NCBI GenBank assembly: GCA_023055355.1
Contig: JALJCS010000056.1
Location: forward strand, 1,550,001 to 1,614,000
DNA: 64,000 nucleotides
Origin: Agelaius tricolor
Taxonomy: Eukaryota > Chordata > Aves > Passeriformes > Icteridae
Direction: 5' to 3'
The first letter of the stretch is position 1; each line of letters starts with the position of its first letter. Below are positions 22,507 through 32,724 of the stretch, piece after piece. The position numbers and the translations under genes are program-made. Below the pieces are notes generated by a model. That model saw only the letters and a program-made list of their open reading frames with translations, was not told where the DNA came from and searched no databases.

Positions 22507-23211
22507 ATGGGGGTAAACCCTCGTGGACTGCGTGCTTTGCAAGTCTGGCAAACTGATGTCACTCACATCCCTGAATTCAGATGTCTAAAATATGTACATT
22601 TATCCATTGATACTTTTTCATCAGCAATAAGGATTACAGTACACACAGGAGAAAAAGGTCAGGATGCCATTGCACATTGGCACTCCACCTTTGCTGCTTT
22701 AGGTATCCCCTGTACCATCAAAACAGACAATGGTCCTGCTTACATTTCACAGAAAACAAGACATTTCCTACAGCTCTGGGGTGTGTCATACCACACTGGT
22801 ATTCCCAAATTAGCAACAGGACAAGCCATCGTGGAAAGAGCACATGGCACTTTAAAATGCAAACTTGAAAAACAAAAGGGAGGGATGTGTGGTGAATTCC
22901 CACAGAGCAGGATAGCTAAAGCTATCTATACATGAAATCATTTGAGAGTATTAGAAAAGTCCCAGAACCCAGTCATTTTAAATCACTTTCTATCACTACA
23001 ATCATTTGTCGATGATCAGTTGCCCAGACCCAAGGTAATGATGCGAGACCTTATCACCAATAGGTGGGGAGTGGAGAGGCCCATGGAATCTCATTACTGG
23101 TGGATGGGGATATGCGTGTGTTTCAACGGACACCGGAAGGCATTGGGTACCTGCCAGATGTGTCTGTCCTGCCCTATGTCCTGCCCAGAACCACAAGCAG
23201 CATCCCTCTGA
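22507..23211 (+). pseudogene. pol: K1 integrase core and C-terminal domain
   Basis: The core frame (22507-22935) keeps all three catalytic acids: D in WQTDVTHI (22555-22557), D in KTDNGPAY (22726-22728) and E in AIVERAHG (22834-22836). A stop at 22933 separates it from the C-terminal domain (22942-23211: PKVMMRDLITNRW, then frameshifted). The gene ends without a downstream env. Confidence 0.88.
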
Positions 23212-24568
23212 TAGCTCCTCAACAGACGGGGTGGAGCCGTGTGTGGAACAGTGATTGAAACAACTTGTTTACCTACCTCATGGAAATCTGACACTCTTGA
23301 AGTTCATATAAGGACTTTATTTGTTTACAAACTGTTTTTTCTGTTTACAAATTGTCTGGTTGTAAGAGACAGTCTGAAGTTTCCCTCATTTCCTTCACGA
23401 TCATTGCAAGGACAGAGACTAAGACCCTGAAGACTCTGACTGGACTTCTGGCCTGGTTGAGGGTGGATGCTCGCCAAGTGATTGTTTGCAGGTGTGCTTG
23501 CTGTGCCACCACAGTACACTGCTTTGGGCAGGGACTGGCAATTAGTGGCTTGCTCTGTATGCTTAGATCTGCTTCATGATCCCTACTCATCACAATAGCC
23601 CATGAATTTCCCCACCTCTTGGCCAAATGAACTTTCTGAGGTAACTCTGTTGATCCCCCCACGGAAGATTCCTCATCTGCCTCACGACCACTGTCAAGGA
23701 TGGAGAATTGAAGCCCCCTACCAAGGACTGAGACTCTTACAATTCTAACACAGGGGCGCTGGCCTGACTGAAGCAGGATGTCTGCCAAGTGTTGCCTGCA
23801 GATGTGTTTGCTGGACCAAGACTGGTTTCCCATAGAAACCAGTCCTGAAACAATGGGTCCCAAGCTGGACTGTCTGTACTTGTTCTCTACAGACTAATTC
23901 TCCATTGTTATTTACCTGTTCCCCCCTCGGTGGAGGACTATAATAGACCCCTGAGTTAACCAAGACTTTGAGATTCTCCCCAACGTGACAAGATGGATCT
24001 ATCGGCCGGACCATGAGGATTTTGTCTCTCTGTTGGTAGCTATACCCTTTCCCCTCTTTCTCTCTCTCACTATCCTTTATCTCCTTTCTAAATCCTTCTA
24101 TCGCATTTGCTGTGGGCACTCAATAAAAGGTGCATTTGTTTTGATTAATACTGAAATCCCCTCTGTGTTGCTTTTTGCACTCTGAGATCGGTAAAACGAA
24201 CCATTGTGACTCCCGCTTGTACTAGCGGATCGTGACACTGGTAGTTGGGTTTTTTCTAACAGTTCTAAGGGTTAAATGGTTTCTTGTTTTTAGAGTTAAG
24301 TTGTAACTTGAAACTATAAGTAGTTAACCTGTGGCATGTTAGCCTGAAGGATTGTGATCTTGCCTAACAGCTCTTGGAAGTGAGTGCTGCAACTCCAGTG
24401 GTACATGGAACACATCGCTAGCTAGGGAAGCTAGGTTTGTCAAATTAAATAGAAGGCCTCATTCAAATTAGACTCATGCTATTTGTGTCATCCTACCTGC
24501 AAAGAGCCCTTGCAGTTAAGGTAACAGAGAACATTTTGCATTTTTTAATAAAAAGGAAAAGGGGAATT
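23212..24568 (+). other. K1 region between integrase and 3' LTR, no env seen
   Basis: Apart from the solo LTR at 23361-24237, about 150 bp before it and 330 bp after it remain. No envelope motif is visible. The end (24550-24568, aaaaaggaaaaggggaat) is the K1 polypurine tract. Env has been deleted or has decayed. Confidence 0.6.
23361..24237 (+). mobile_element. solo LTR in K1, TSD CTGGT
   Basis: 877 bp, TGTAAGAGACAG...GGATCGTGACA, flanked by perfect CTGGT (23356-23360 and 24238-24242). TATA-like tataatag near 23939, aataaaag near 24123. Two diverged copies of an approximately 110-bp block (about 23400-23510 and 23720-23840) show an internal duplication. A 5-bp TSD suggests an ERV-L-class element. 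Confidence 0.82.
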
Positions 24569-24893
24569 GTTACAGCTGGTCTGTGGCTGGGCAATTAATT
24601 CGGCTATAAATAAGAAATCCAGCCCGGTTCCATAAACCGGTGCCTGGGTGAACAATGATAGGATACATTCAAACCCAAACAGGGACTTCACCCAATCATG
24701 TTCCGTCCTAAGCTGCAGACATCTCACTGGTCAAAGAGCTGGGCAGTGTTAAAACCAGACCAATCAGTGGTTTAAACCCAGGAGTTTCAAACCCCCTATA
24801 TAAGCAAGCTTCCATAATAAACCATTGCTGTTGTTGCGTGGATTTCTGAGAGTTTGTGTCATCCCTGTCTCTGAACAGTGACCCCACGTAACA
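24569..24893 (+). mobile_element. K1 3' LTR
   Basis: 325 bp, TGTTACAGC...ACGTAACA, following the polypurine tract and followed by the TSD ATTAGC at 24894-24899. TATA box ctatataagc near 24797 and aataaa near 24816. Confidence 0.9.
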
Positions 24894-25300
24894 ATTAGCT
24901 ACTACTAGATGAATATCAGGTACTATTTTATTAATGGCCCTTAAATCTTGTACTAATCTCTATTCCCCATTTTTCTTTTAACTGGTACTATTGGTGTGTT
25001 ACATTCTGACTCACACTCTTTCCATAACCCACATTAAAAAAATATTTATAAGCTTCTCCAACTTTTTCCTTGCCTCCCACTTAATAGAATACTGTATTTG
25101 CTTTACAGGTCTGGCTTCAGGTTTGAGAGTAATCCTCACCAGTTTGACCATCTTTGATCATCCAGGCATCTCAGTTGCCTGTACCAACAAGGTTACAGCA
25201 TTCTCTGCCTCCTCTGTGATTTCTTCTACCTCGTTTGATTCCTGTAACATAAAAATCTTTGCCTCTATGGCTTTTGATTCAAGTCTTTGAATTTGTATTT
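24894..25300 (-). pseudogene. pol: G2 RT N-terminal part
   Basis: Minus-strand gammaretroviral RT start: LKPEARPVKQIQYSIKWEAR (about 25110-25050), then RLVQDLRAINKIVPDIHL running into the K1 insertion point. One or two stops. It is the upstream continuation of 16167-16243. Confidence 0.85.
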
Positions 25301-25570
25301 CCCCATCCAGGAAAATTATTTAAGGATCCAATTTTCCCCAACAAGGGGATTGGGCATTCAGGCATATATAAAAATTGATGTGTCCCCAAATGTTTTCCTA
25401 ATTTAAATGGTAATGGTTGTAAAAACAGTCCTGTTTTTCCTCCCTGTCACACCCACAACGCTTACAGGTTCCAAGCTAAACTTTCTTCTGCACATATTCA
25501 ATACAGAATAAGTTGCTCCTGTATCAAATAAAAAAGTTTACCTTTTAATTCCCCAGCAATAATGTAACCA
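25301..25570 (-). pseudogene. pro: G2 protease remnant
   Basis: Minus-strand aspartic protease with the active-site loop FLFDTGATYSVLN (about 25535-25495), so D-T-G is kept, but flanking frameshifts break the reading frame. It lies between the Gag zinc knuckle and RT. Confidence 0.75.
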
Positions 25571-25639
25571 GGGGCTCAGCTGAGGATGATTCTCCTGGTC
25601 CTCTTCAGGGGAATTCTTCATCTTCACTTAAAGTTTGAT

Positions 25640-25910
25640 AGTTTGAAGAGCTGGGTTTAGGTTTCCCATGCGCTTTTCCCCAGCCTGGGGATACTTCCTT
25701 TTCCAGTATCCCCTTTATTTACAAATTGCCAATGTATACTTCAGCCACCAATTATTACAATATTCAACCAATTGTTTCTGAGTGAGGGGGTTGTCCCACA
25801 ATTTTCCCCAATGCTTTAATATGCATCCTAGGGGGGATTTATTCAGAATCCCCCCTTTCCCTAGATGAACCACTCCCCATTTAAACCATGTGATATTCCA
25901 AACCAATTAC
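25640..25910 (-). pseudogene. gag: G2 gag with matrix fused to nucleocapsid by deletion
   Basis: Minus-strand Gag. 25860-25730 is the matrix start (KSPLGCILKHWGKLWDNPL, EYCNNWWLKYT). With no capsid in between, the sequence runs into a nucleocapsid-like knuckle (LAICK.RGYWKRKYP, about 25735-25690). The missing part corresponds to the linker and all of capsid. Protease follows. Confidence 0.65.
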
Positions 25911-26160
25911 CATTTAGGAGCTCCTAGAAGGGAATCTAACCTTTCCCCGTTCCCACCTTAAGTATCTTTAAACCCAACCCAGTGAAGCTTTTGTGGCATC
26001 TTATGGGCAGGTTAACACCTTTAAAATAAAGAATGCCTTTATCTTACCAGTGGTCTCGCTCCAATTTCCTTCAGTCTGGGATTTGCAGGTTCTCCCCAAG
26101 AATCCCTCAGTGTCAGCTGGAGGTCCCACATCCCTCAGATCCATTGAAATTCAGGAGTGG
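25911..26160 (-). other. G2 5' leader
   Basis: Non-coding stretch between the gag start and the primer site. It is interrupted right at the primer site by the G1-type solo LTR. Confidence 0.5.
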
Positions 26161-26164
26161 GTCC

Positions 26165-26998
26165 TGTGGGGAAAATCACACTATGAAAAGCCAGGGTTCA
26201 TAAAGGAAACACGAGTCCTGCAACTTCATTCGAATAAAGGAAGAGAGTCCTCTGGGGCATATGCCCGTGGGGTTTCTCTCTTGAGGTTTCAGAGGATATA
26301 GCCTCCTTTTATCCTTAACTCCTGGCTGCATGTTGCCCTCTTCTTTCCCTCTTGGCTGAGGTACTAGGAAGGTACAGCTTTCCCAAACTGCCTACCTCAC
26401 ATTCCCCCCTTGAACCTATAATTTTCCCCTGTAGATATAACAGACTGGTCAGAGAAAGAGAAAGATAGATAAACATTCCAAAGAGTTGGTCTGGGAGGCT
26501 TTAGGGAGCTGGAGAGAAATAATGATAATCAAATGCAAACAATCCACAGGTGGTGTTTTGTAACAAACTGTTTTGCTCATAAAGAGGGTGTCTTCTTAAT
26601 TAACCAATCATGTGAAATGTATTGATTAAATGACCAATCAGGTCCACCTGTAGCAACTAAGGTATAAAAAAGGGAGAGGGTCAAATAAATGAGGCTTTTA
26701 CCATTTGCCTTCTAATACAACTCTGTGTCATCTCTGACTCAACACTGACATTCCCCCAAAGTTCAGAAGTTCAAACTATCTGGGTTTTGCACTAGACTTT
26801 GTACAGACACATTTGTCTATTACCCTAAAATTCAGGAGTTCAAACTGCAATCAAACTGTCCGGGTTCTGTAACAAACTTGCATCTTGAGGTTGGTAGAGA
26901 CATTAAGACCCATTTCAAAGGCATAAACACCCATCTCTCCTAAAGACCCTCACGCATCCAGTTGTTTGTAAAGACATTAGCACCCATCTTTCCTATCA
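26165..26998 (-). mobile_element. G1-type solo LTR in the G2 primer site, TSD GTCC
   Basis: A diverged G1-family LTR in two parts (26165-26429 and 26757-26998), flanked by GTCC at 26161-26164 and 26999-27002. It shares the block GAATAAAGGAAGAGAG...GGCTGAGGTACT and the terminal TTGTTTGTAAAGACA...TTTCCTATCA with the other copies. It is interrupted by the solo LTR at 26430-26750. Confidence 0.78.
26430..26750 (+). mobile_element. ERV-K-type solo LTR, TSD TTCCCC
   Basis: 321 bp, TGTAGATATAAC...CAACACTGACA, flanked by TTCCCC (26424-26429 and 26751-26756). TATA box gtataaaaaag near 26662 and aataaatg near 26687. Confidence 0.88.
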
Positions 26999-27016
26999 GT
27001 CCCATCTGGGTCGCCA
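26999..27016 (-). other. G2 primer binding site
   Basis: The minus strand reads TGGCGACCCAGATGGGAC, four bases inside the LTR edge at 27021. The TGG start and position fit a primer site; the tRNA may be an Arg type, but I could not match it with certainty. Confidence 0.6.
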
Positions 27017-27020
27017 AAAT

Positions 27021-27650
27021 TGTTACTAAAAATTGGTAAAAATAAAAACTCCTTAACACTAATGTAGCATTAAGAAGCAGGCATTCTTTATTCAGCCAGA
27101 TGCACAAGGGGATATCTCCTCCAAAATACTGTGCGTGCTGAGTACCCAAAAAGTTCCCGATTATATACTATGTTTTACATACATTTTCACTGATTTTCCT
27201 GGACTAGGCATACATGTGATAATCATTTCCCCAAAATCATTAACATATGTTCCCTCCCCTTTATGCATGTGTTCTGTCCTGGAGGTCTCTTTGCTGGTCC
27301 CTGGTAGTCAGTGACCCGAAAGTCATACCTGACTGCCTGGTGAACTGGTAAAAGCACAGCTCGGCTGGCTTCTTTCCAGTTCTTCCTACAGAATAATCCT
27401 GTGGTTCCATAGGCCAGTGGCTTTTGAAGAATAAGCATTGCATTAACTCACCAGATGCAAATGATTTTTCATCTGGCAACAGTCCCAGGGGAGGTACCTG
27501 GGCATTCCCACCTGAACCTGAGTGAATATAAGCCCAAGAGATTTTGTTTTCTGTGGACTTTCCCAGGGATTTCTCCCCACTACTTCTTTGGGACTTCCCC
27601 ACCACCAGATAAATTATAGATGTTTGAGCTTGGCTGGGTGCCAGGTGTCC
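27021..27650 (-). mobile_element. G2 5' LTR (outer edge uncertain)
   Basis: Starts at the plus-strand TG (TGTTACTAAAAATTGG) next to the primer site. The polyadenylation region on the minus strand is near 27075-27095 (GAATAAAGAATGCC). No second copy is present in the window, so the far edge is an estimate. Confidence 0.55.
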
Positions 27651-29017
27651 ACTAAGCTGCTCTATCACTCTCCTTCCTAGTGGGACAGGGAAGAGAAAAA
27701 GATGGAAAACAACTCATAGGTTGAGATAAGGCAGTTTACTAAAGCAAAGAAAAAAAAAACAAGCAAAAGTTTGCACATGCAAAAGAAAAAATTAATCTCT
27801 ACTTCTGTTCTGGTTTGAAAGTAAAACCAGTGAGAGACTCCAAGTCAGAAATACTATTTATTAGGAAAAGGGAAAAAGAAAACCAAAATACATGCAATAA
27901 TACAAAAGAAAAACCACTGACAAAATCAGAATACAACCTGACACCCTGTTGGTCTGGGTGTTGGTAGCAGTCCAGTTGGATTGGTGGCTGCAGTCCTCCT
28001 GGAGTGGCAGATGTGGTTCTGTTGGAGCAGTGATCCTGTAGAAGGATATAGTCTCCCTCTAAAAATCCAGTGGAAAAGAAAAGATGGCCATTCCTCTGGG
28101 AATCCAGCAGAAAGACTGCTTGTTGTGTCCCAAAACCCCAGATTATATCCAGGTGGGGATGCTTAGCTCCTCCCCCCTGGGCGGAGCATCTCACAATGGG
28201 CTTTTATCATTCTATAAATCATGTGGTGGGTCCATTAAACAGAAATGGCTCCTGGAGGTAGTTATTTCTGAGTCATGTGGCAAGGCATTGATGGGCCCAT
28301 TAACAGGAGATAAGGAAAAAACAATGCCCCTCCTGGTTTCAATAGCTCTTGAGGATAGGAATAGAATATATCTTTATATTGTAACCTAGGACAACTTCCC
28401 ATCAGTGAGCGATATTCAGATATTTCCCAGGAAGTAGGGCTTCAGCATGCACAGTGGTTTCTCCAGAAAGCAAACTTAGAATAGCGAATGGCCCCCTTCC
28501 TCCTCTTTCCCTTAGCTTTTATGTCTGAGCTAAAAAGTTCCTAGGCACAGCAAAATAAAGAAATAAGTAGCACAGCAAAAAACAAGAGCCAAAAGCAGTC
28601 ACTAAGATGTCCTGAAGTCTAATAAACAGGAGAGAAAGCATAGTCCATGATCAGCACAGAAGCTTGACAATTAACAACTACAACAGTTATGTCACGGTCA
28701 GATCAAAACTGTTATCTGAAACTTCATGCTGAGTGCCAAAAAAGAACTGTGGTGAGTTGACTCCAGACAACAGCCAAACACCCATCCAGTCAGCTGCTTA
28801 TTTCCCTCACACATGAGATGGGGAGAAATCAGAAGTAAGGAAGGCAAGATGACTCAGAGATCAAGATAATTACAGTATAATAGGAAAAGCAAAAGGTGTT
28901 CATGCAAGCAAAACAAAAAGGAAATAATTCACAAAACTTTTGTTCCTGAGCTCAATATCATACAGCATGGAATATCCCTTTGGTCAGTTTGGGTCAGCTG
29001 TCTTGGTTATGACCCCT
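27651..29017. mobile_element. ERV-L-like LTR debris
   Basis: 27651-27805 and 28394-28740 read continuously once the solo LTR at 27806-28393 is removed. They carry phrases typical of long avian ERV-L LTRs (CTCATAGGTTGAGATAAGGCAG; GGGCTTCAGCATGCACAGTGG). 28741-29017 begins with a similar GTGGTGAGTTGACTCC start. No coding seen. Confidence 0.5.
27806..28393 (-). mobile_element. ERV-L-type solo LTR, TSD ACTTC
   Basis: 588 bp flanked by perfect ACTTC (27801-27805 and 28394-28398). Same family as 45219-45905 and 60069-60994 but reversed: it shares the CACAATGGG...GATGCTCCGCCC-type block and the CAACACCC...GGGTGTCAGG block. The 5' edge on the minus strand is TGTCCTAGGTTACAAT. Confidence 0.88.
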
Positions 29018-29023
29018 CTGAAC

Positions 29024-29376
29024 TGTTGTTATAGAGCACAACACAGCAAAAAGTACCATGGCTCCATCAAAAGGGTGCAAGAGAGATTTATTATAGCAAC
29101 ATGTTGCTTTTATACTCTTTCAAGATATTTACATTCACTTAACATACACATTCACTGCCCAGTGGTTACAAGAAAGAAAAAAAAGTTCTCAGTGGGTGAC
29201 CAAGGAGCCACATCATTCTGTGAGCCAGCTAGAGTCCGTATCTCTTTACTTTCTCTCCTTCATCATGTCTCCATGGTGATAACCTTGGTGTCTTCCTTGG
29301 GAGGAATATGGGGCTTTCCTTATCATCAGGAAGCCTTTTCTGGTTCACAAGAACAGCACAGAATGTCTTTCCTATA
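29024..29376 (-). mobile_element. K2 3' LTR
   Basis: 353 bp, nearly identical to 41475-41826. The adjoining minus-strand tract AAAAAGGGGGAATTA is the polypurine tract. The polyadenylation signal lies in the minus-strand reading (rc of gagatttattata). Confidence 0.9.
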
Positions 29377-30118
29377 ATTCCCCCTTTTTGTATTTTACCC
29401 GCAAATACAACTGCTAAGGACTTCTGCAGGGCCCTTGCAAAAATCCAAGCAGATGGAGGATCCATTCTTCATTCACTTACAGATAACCAACTTCTACCAA
29501 CTCCACAACACACACCCTCACAATCTTAAGGTTCATATACAAACAAAGCACATAAAAACAGATCTTCAAATACGGTTACAGACCTCTCAATTTCCAGATG
29601 ACACGTTCGTAGCAGAATGACACCTTCACTTCTAATCAAATAACTTTCTCCCACACAGAGTCAGAGACCAAGTCATCTGCCTAGTCACCACTCAGAACTA
29701 AGTAGCATCCACTTAACCTTGGAACTGGTTGCTGCTATCATAATGGGCAATCAACCTAGTTGCTCAAAGTGTGGACTTCAGCTACTAATTCAACCCCTAT
29801 GCAAAGGCAACACTTCTCCCTTAGGTGCATCAAATTCCCTTATTTTGGGACCATCGGTGCCTTGCAAAAGGAAATGGTACAAGACACATTTCTCAGTACT
29901 ACCAACCTCTCTATAAGAGAATTCAAAGAAATGAAGCAAAAGTAACATCCACTAACTTAACTTTTGGATTTTCAGTGTAAGCTTATAAATCCCTTTACTC
30001 TGTCTTGAATTACCATCTTTACCACACATTCCTTGAGGATCCATGCTTCCATCCACCTAATAACCAATGCAATTGCCTACTCATTTTTCTTCCGCTGTAG
30101 AACCACCCATCCTGTCCT
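29377..30118 (-). other. K2 region between integrase and 3' LTR, env not recognised
   Basis: The envelope should lie here. Short minus-strand frames exist (one near 29990-29800, one ending next to the polypurine tract), but I recognise no Env motif. Possibly a heavily decayed or foreign segment. Confidence 0.45.
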
Positions 30119-31203
30119 TTCCTGTGTACTCCAAATAAGGTTTAACACAATGGGCAGAGACCCATCAAGGGCCATTTTCTGTTAAAACACATGCATATCC
30201 TCTTCCCCATGTTACTAATTCCAATGAGCCAGTCCACTTTCCTGTGATTAAATCTTTTACCCATACCTTAATACCTTTCTTAAAGTTTGGCTGTTTTGAA
30301 TTCAAAGATGAAAAATGGTAGAATATAGGAGACACTGTAAGTCAGGTAAAGGACACAAAAAGTTTAAGACATAGACGGCTTTGTCTAATCTCACTTGAGG
30401 TGACTCCCCCTGCATTCCCCCTTTTTGTTTTTGTACCTGGTGCTTCAACACACCATGAGCACATTCAATAATTGCTTGGCCTGTCGAAGCATGAGGGATA
30501 CCAGTAGAATGATCAACACCCCAGGCACGAAGAAACATTTGCAATTTCTTTGAAACATATGCCGGGCCGTTATCTATCTTTACATGTGATGGAACGCCTA
30601 AGATGGAGAAGGCGTGCCAAAAATGACGAATAACATCCTGAGCTGTTTCACCTGCCAATGCTGAGGCAACCATGGCACGAGAAAAGGTGTCAATTGTGAC
30701 GTGAACATACTTTAGATGACCAAATTCAGGCATTTCTGTAGCATCTGTTTGCCATTCTTGCAAAGGGAGTAAGCCTCTAGGATTAGTACCGTAATATTGT
30801 GAAACATGAGACATATGACAATCAGGGCAAGAAGAAATAATTGACTTTGCTTCACTATGTGATAATTTAAATTGCTGCCGTAGTGCCTGAGCACCCTGAT
30901 GAAAAAATTGGTGAGATAGAACAGCTTGCTGTAACACATTAGGCACCGTTTTTACTGCTGAGGCAGCCACAAGGGAATCCACATAGGTGTTACCTTCAAC
31001 AAAGAATCCAGGTAGCGATGTATGGCTACGAATATGCACAATAAAATAAGAATGCTTTCGATTACGAATAATGGTCCACAATTTCAACAACATAACAAAT
31101 AATGGTTTCTCCTTTACATGATACAACACAGCTTGATCCAACTGCTTCACTAAATTAGTAACATAAACAGAGTCAGTAACTATATTTACGGAACTAGGAA
31201 ATT
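30119..31203 (-). pseudogene. pol: K2 RNase H end and integrase
   Basis: Minus-strand frame downstream of a stop near 31204. It reads the end of RNase H (NIVTDSVYVTNL, HIRSHTSLPGFFVEGN), the integrase zinc domain (HQFFHQGAQAL, CPDC) and the catalytic core (WQTDATEMPEF, KIDNGPAYVSK, AIIECAHG), keeping D, D and E. The C-terminal domain (WTGSLELVTWGRGYACVL) follows in another frame, about 30300-30125, with one stop. Nearly complete integrase apart from that shift. Confidence 0.85.
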
Positions 31204-32061
31204 AGGTAAAGGCCAAGAGTACGGCACAAAGTTCAATTAACTGAGGAGACCCTTGTTGAACCATTACTTCATATTCCAGGCGGTCATCTTTCTTCCAGGC
31301 TACAGAAGCTTTTCCAGTTCCTCCTGGTCCATCTGTAAAAACTGTTGCACCTTCCACTGGCACAGAAGAGCAAAGTTGTTTCTCCTGAAAAGGAATCCTC
31401 TTAGTGAAATTCAAAATAGGATGAGAAGGTAAATGATATGCTATTTGACCTGTAAAGGAAGATAAAGCAGATTGCAGCTCATGATTGTTTTGAAAACACC
31501 ACTCAAAATACCATTGTTGTACCAGTATGATAATAGTTACAGGATCATGGCCTAAGATTTCATGGCAGCATCTGCAACCTTTGATAATGATGTCTGCAAA
31601 AAGTTCGTACAGACCTGGAGCTGTTTTTCGTGACCTGAAAGACAAAAATATCCACTCCAAAATATGCAATTTATCTTCCCATTTATCATTCCATTGACAC
31701 AACAATCCACATGGTATTTCATCATCTCTCAAAATAAATAATTGCACACCAACAGAAACATCTATCCTGGTAACAAATTTAGATGTCAAGGCCAATTCAA
31801 TTTCTTCTACAGCCTTTTTTGCTGCAGCAGTCAAATGTCTCTCATTGGTAGAGGAAGTTATCCCGGAAAGTAAGTCATACAAAGGTTGCAGCTGATGATT
31901 GGTTATCCCCAAGTATGGCCAAAGTCAACCTATTGCACCAACCAATTTCTGTATGTCAACAGCGGTTTTAATATCAATGTCCAATTTTACAGGTTGAGGC
32001 ATAATTTGTGTATTGGTGACTATCAACCCCAAATATTTCCAAGGCATCTGTCTTTGAACTT
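31204..32061 (-). pseudogene. pol: K2 RT thumb, connection and RNase H start
   Basis: Starts abruptly in the RT thumb (MPWKYLGLIVTNTQIMPQPV), then WPYLGITNHQLQPLYDLLSG, the connection (KTAPGLYELFADIIIKG) and the RNase H start (VFTDGPGGTGKASVAW). One stop near 31926 and one near 31204, otherwise in frame. Fingers and palm, including the YMDD region, are deleted: capsid sequence adjoins directly upstream. Confidence 0.85.
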
Positions 32062-32390
32062 TCATATTGCCTGCAAATCCAGGTTAGAGAACGGTCCATT
32101 GCCCAGCAAGGCATCAACTCCCACAGCATGACGTGGATTGTGCTGAGGTAACTGCATATTGTCCAATGCTACTCTTTCAACCATTTGTTTCCAGGTAGCT
32201 TGAAACACACCATACTGCACTGGCTGAAACAGAATTGTAGCAAGGTGAACAATATCATAAGGTGCAAGTACATCAGCATTTAGAACACGACTCACTTGCA
32301 TCACCTGCAAAGAGTTAACACCATACTGATCTACTTTTGACTGAAGGTCCTGTACAACCCTCCATGCAAAAACCTGATGGCTATCTTGTT
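32062..32390 (-). pseudogene. gag: K2 capsid fragment downstream of K3
   Basis: Minus-strand capsid sequence (DSHQVFAWRVVQDLQSKVDQYG; VLAPYDIVHLATILFQPVQYGVF). It continues the K2 Gag that stops at 40061 on the other side of K3. At about 32062 it is joined to RT thumb, so the second half of capsid, nucleocapsid, dUTPase, protease and the RT fingers and palm are missing. Confidence 0.85.
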
Positions 32391-32396
32391 GCCCTG

Positions 32397-32724
32397 TGTC
32401 GCAGTGAGGGAAACTTGGACTCTCAATATGAGTGTTTAGCAAGCTTCGTTTATTGAAGAGAGCATCAGACTTTTATGCACAACAAGTAATAAGCTCATAC
32501 ATATTCTGCAAGCTAAGCAATCTATTGGCTATACTACGATATCAGCTCTTCCTCATACCTTAGGGGTTACATCTTTCTTTTCTCATGTCTCTCTCACTAC
32601 TTGTTATTGTACCACAGCTATGCTCAAGGACACAGTGTTTTGCAGGTGCAGGGACCCAGATTAGCTGCATCCTCTCGATTCTTGGTCCAGAACGTGGCCC
32701 CTGTCACGTAGCCATTCTTCCACA
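32397..32724 (-). mobile_element. K3 3' LTR
   Basis: 328 bp, plus-strand TGTCGCAG...TCTTCCACA. The polypurine tract AAAACAGGGGAAT adjoins at 32725-32740 (minus). Polyadenylation signal in the minus reading (CTTCAATAAACG, about 32450). Confidence 0.93.

Larger units (their letters stand above)
16244..24893 (+). mobile_element. K1: ERV-K provirus, TSD ATTAGC
   Basis: A two-LTR provirus of 8650 bp on the plus strand, flanked by perfect 6-bp duplications ATTAGC (16238-16243 and 24894-24899). It contains decayed gag, dUTPase-protease and pol, but no recognisable env. Three later LTR insertions lie in it (20197-20648, 20763-21382, 23361-24237). By eye the two LTRs differ at about 20 of 326 sites. 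It is inserted in the RT gene of G2: removing it rejoins the G2 frame ...DIHLVA|NPYTLL. Confidence 0.92.

Noticed and set aside
26999..27016. tRNA gene fragment
   Set aside because: The 18 bases resemble a tRNA 3' end only because they are a primer binding site; no tRNA body follows.
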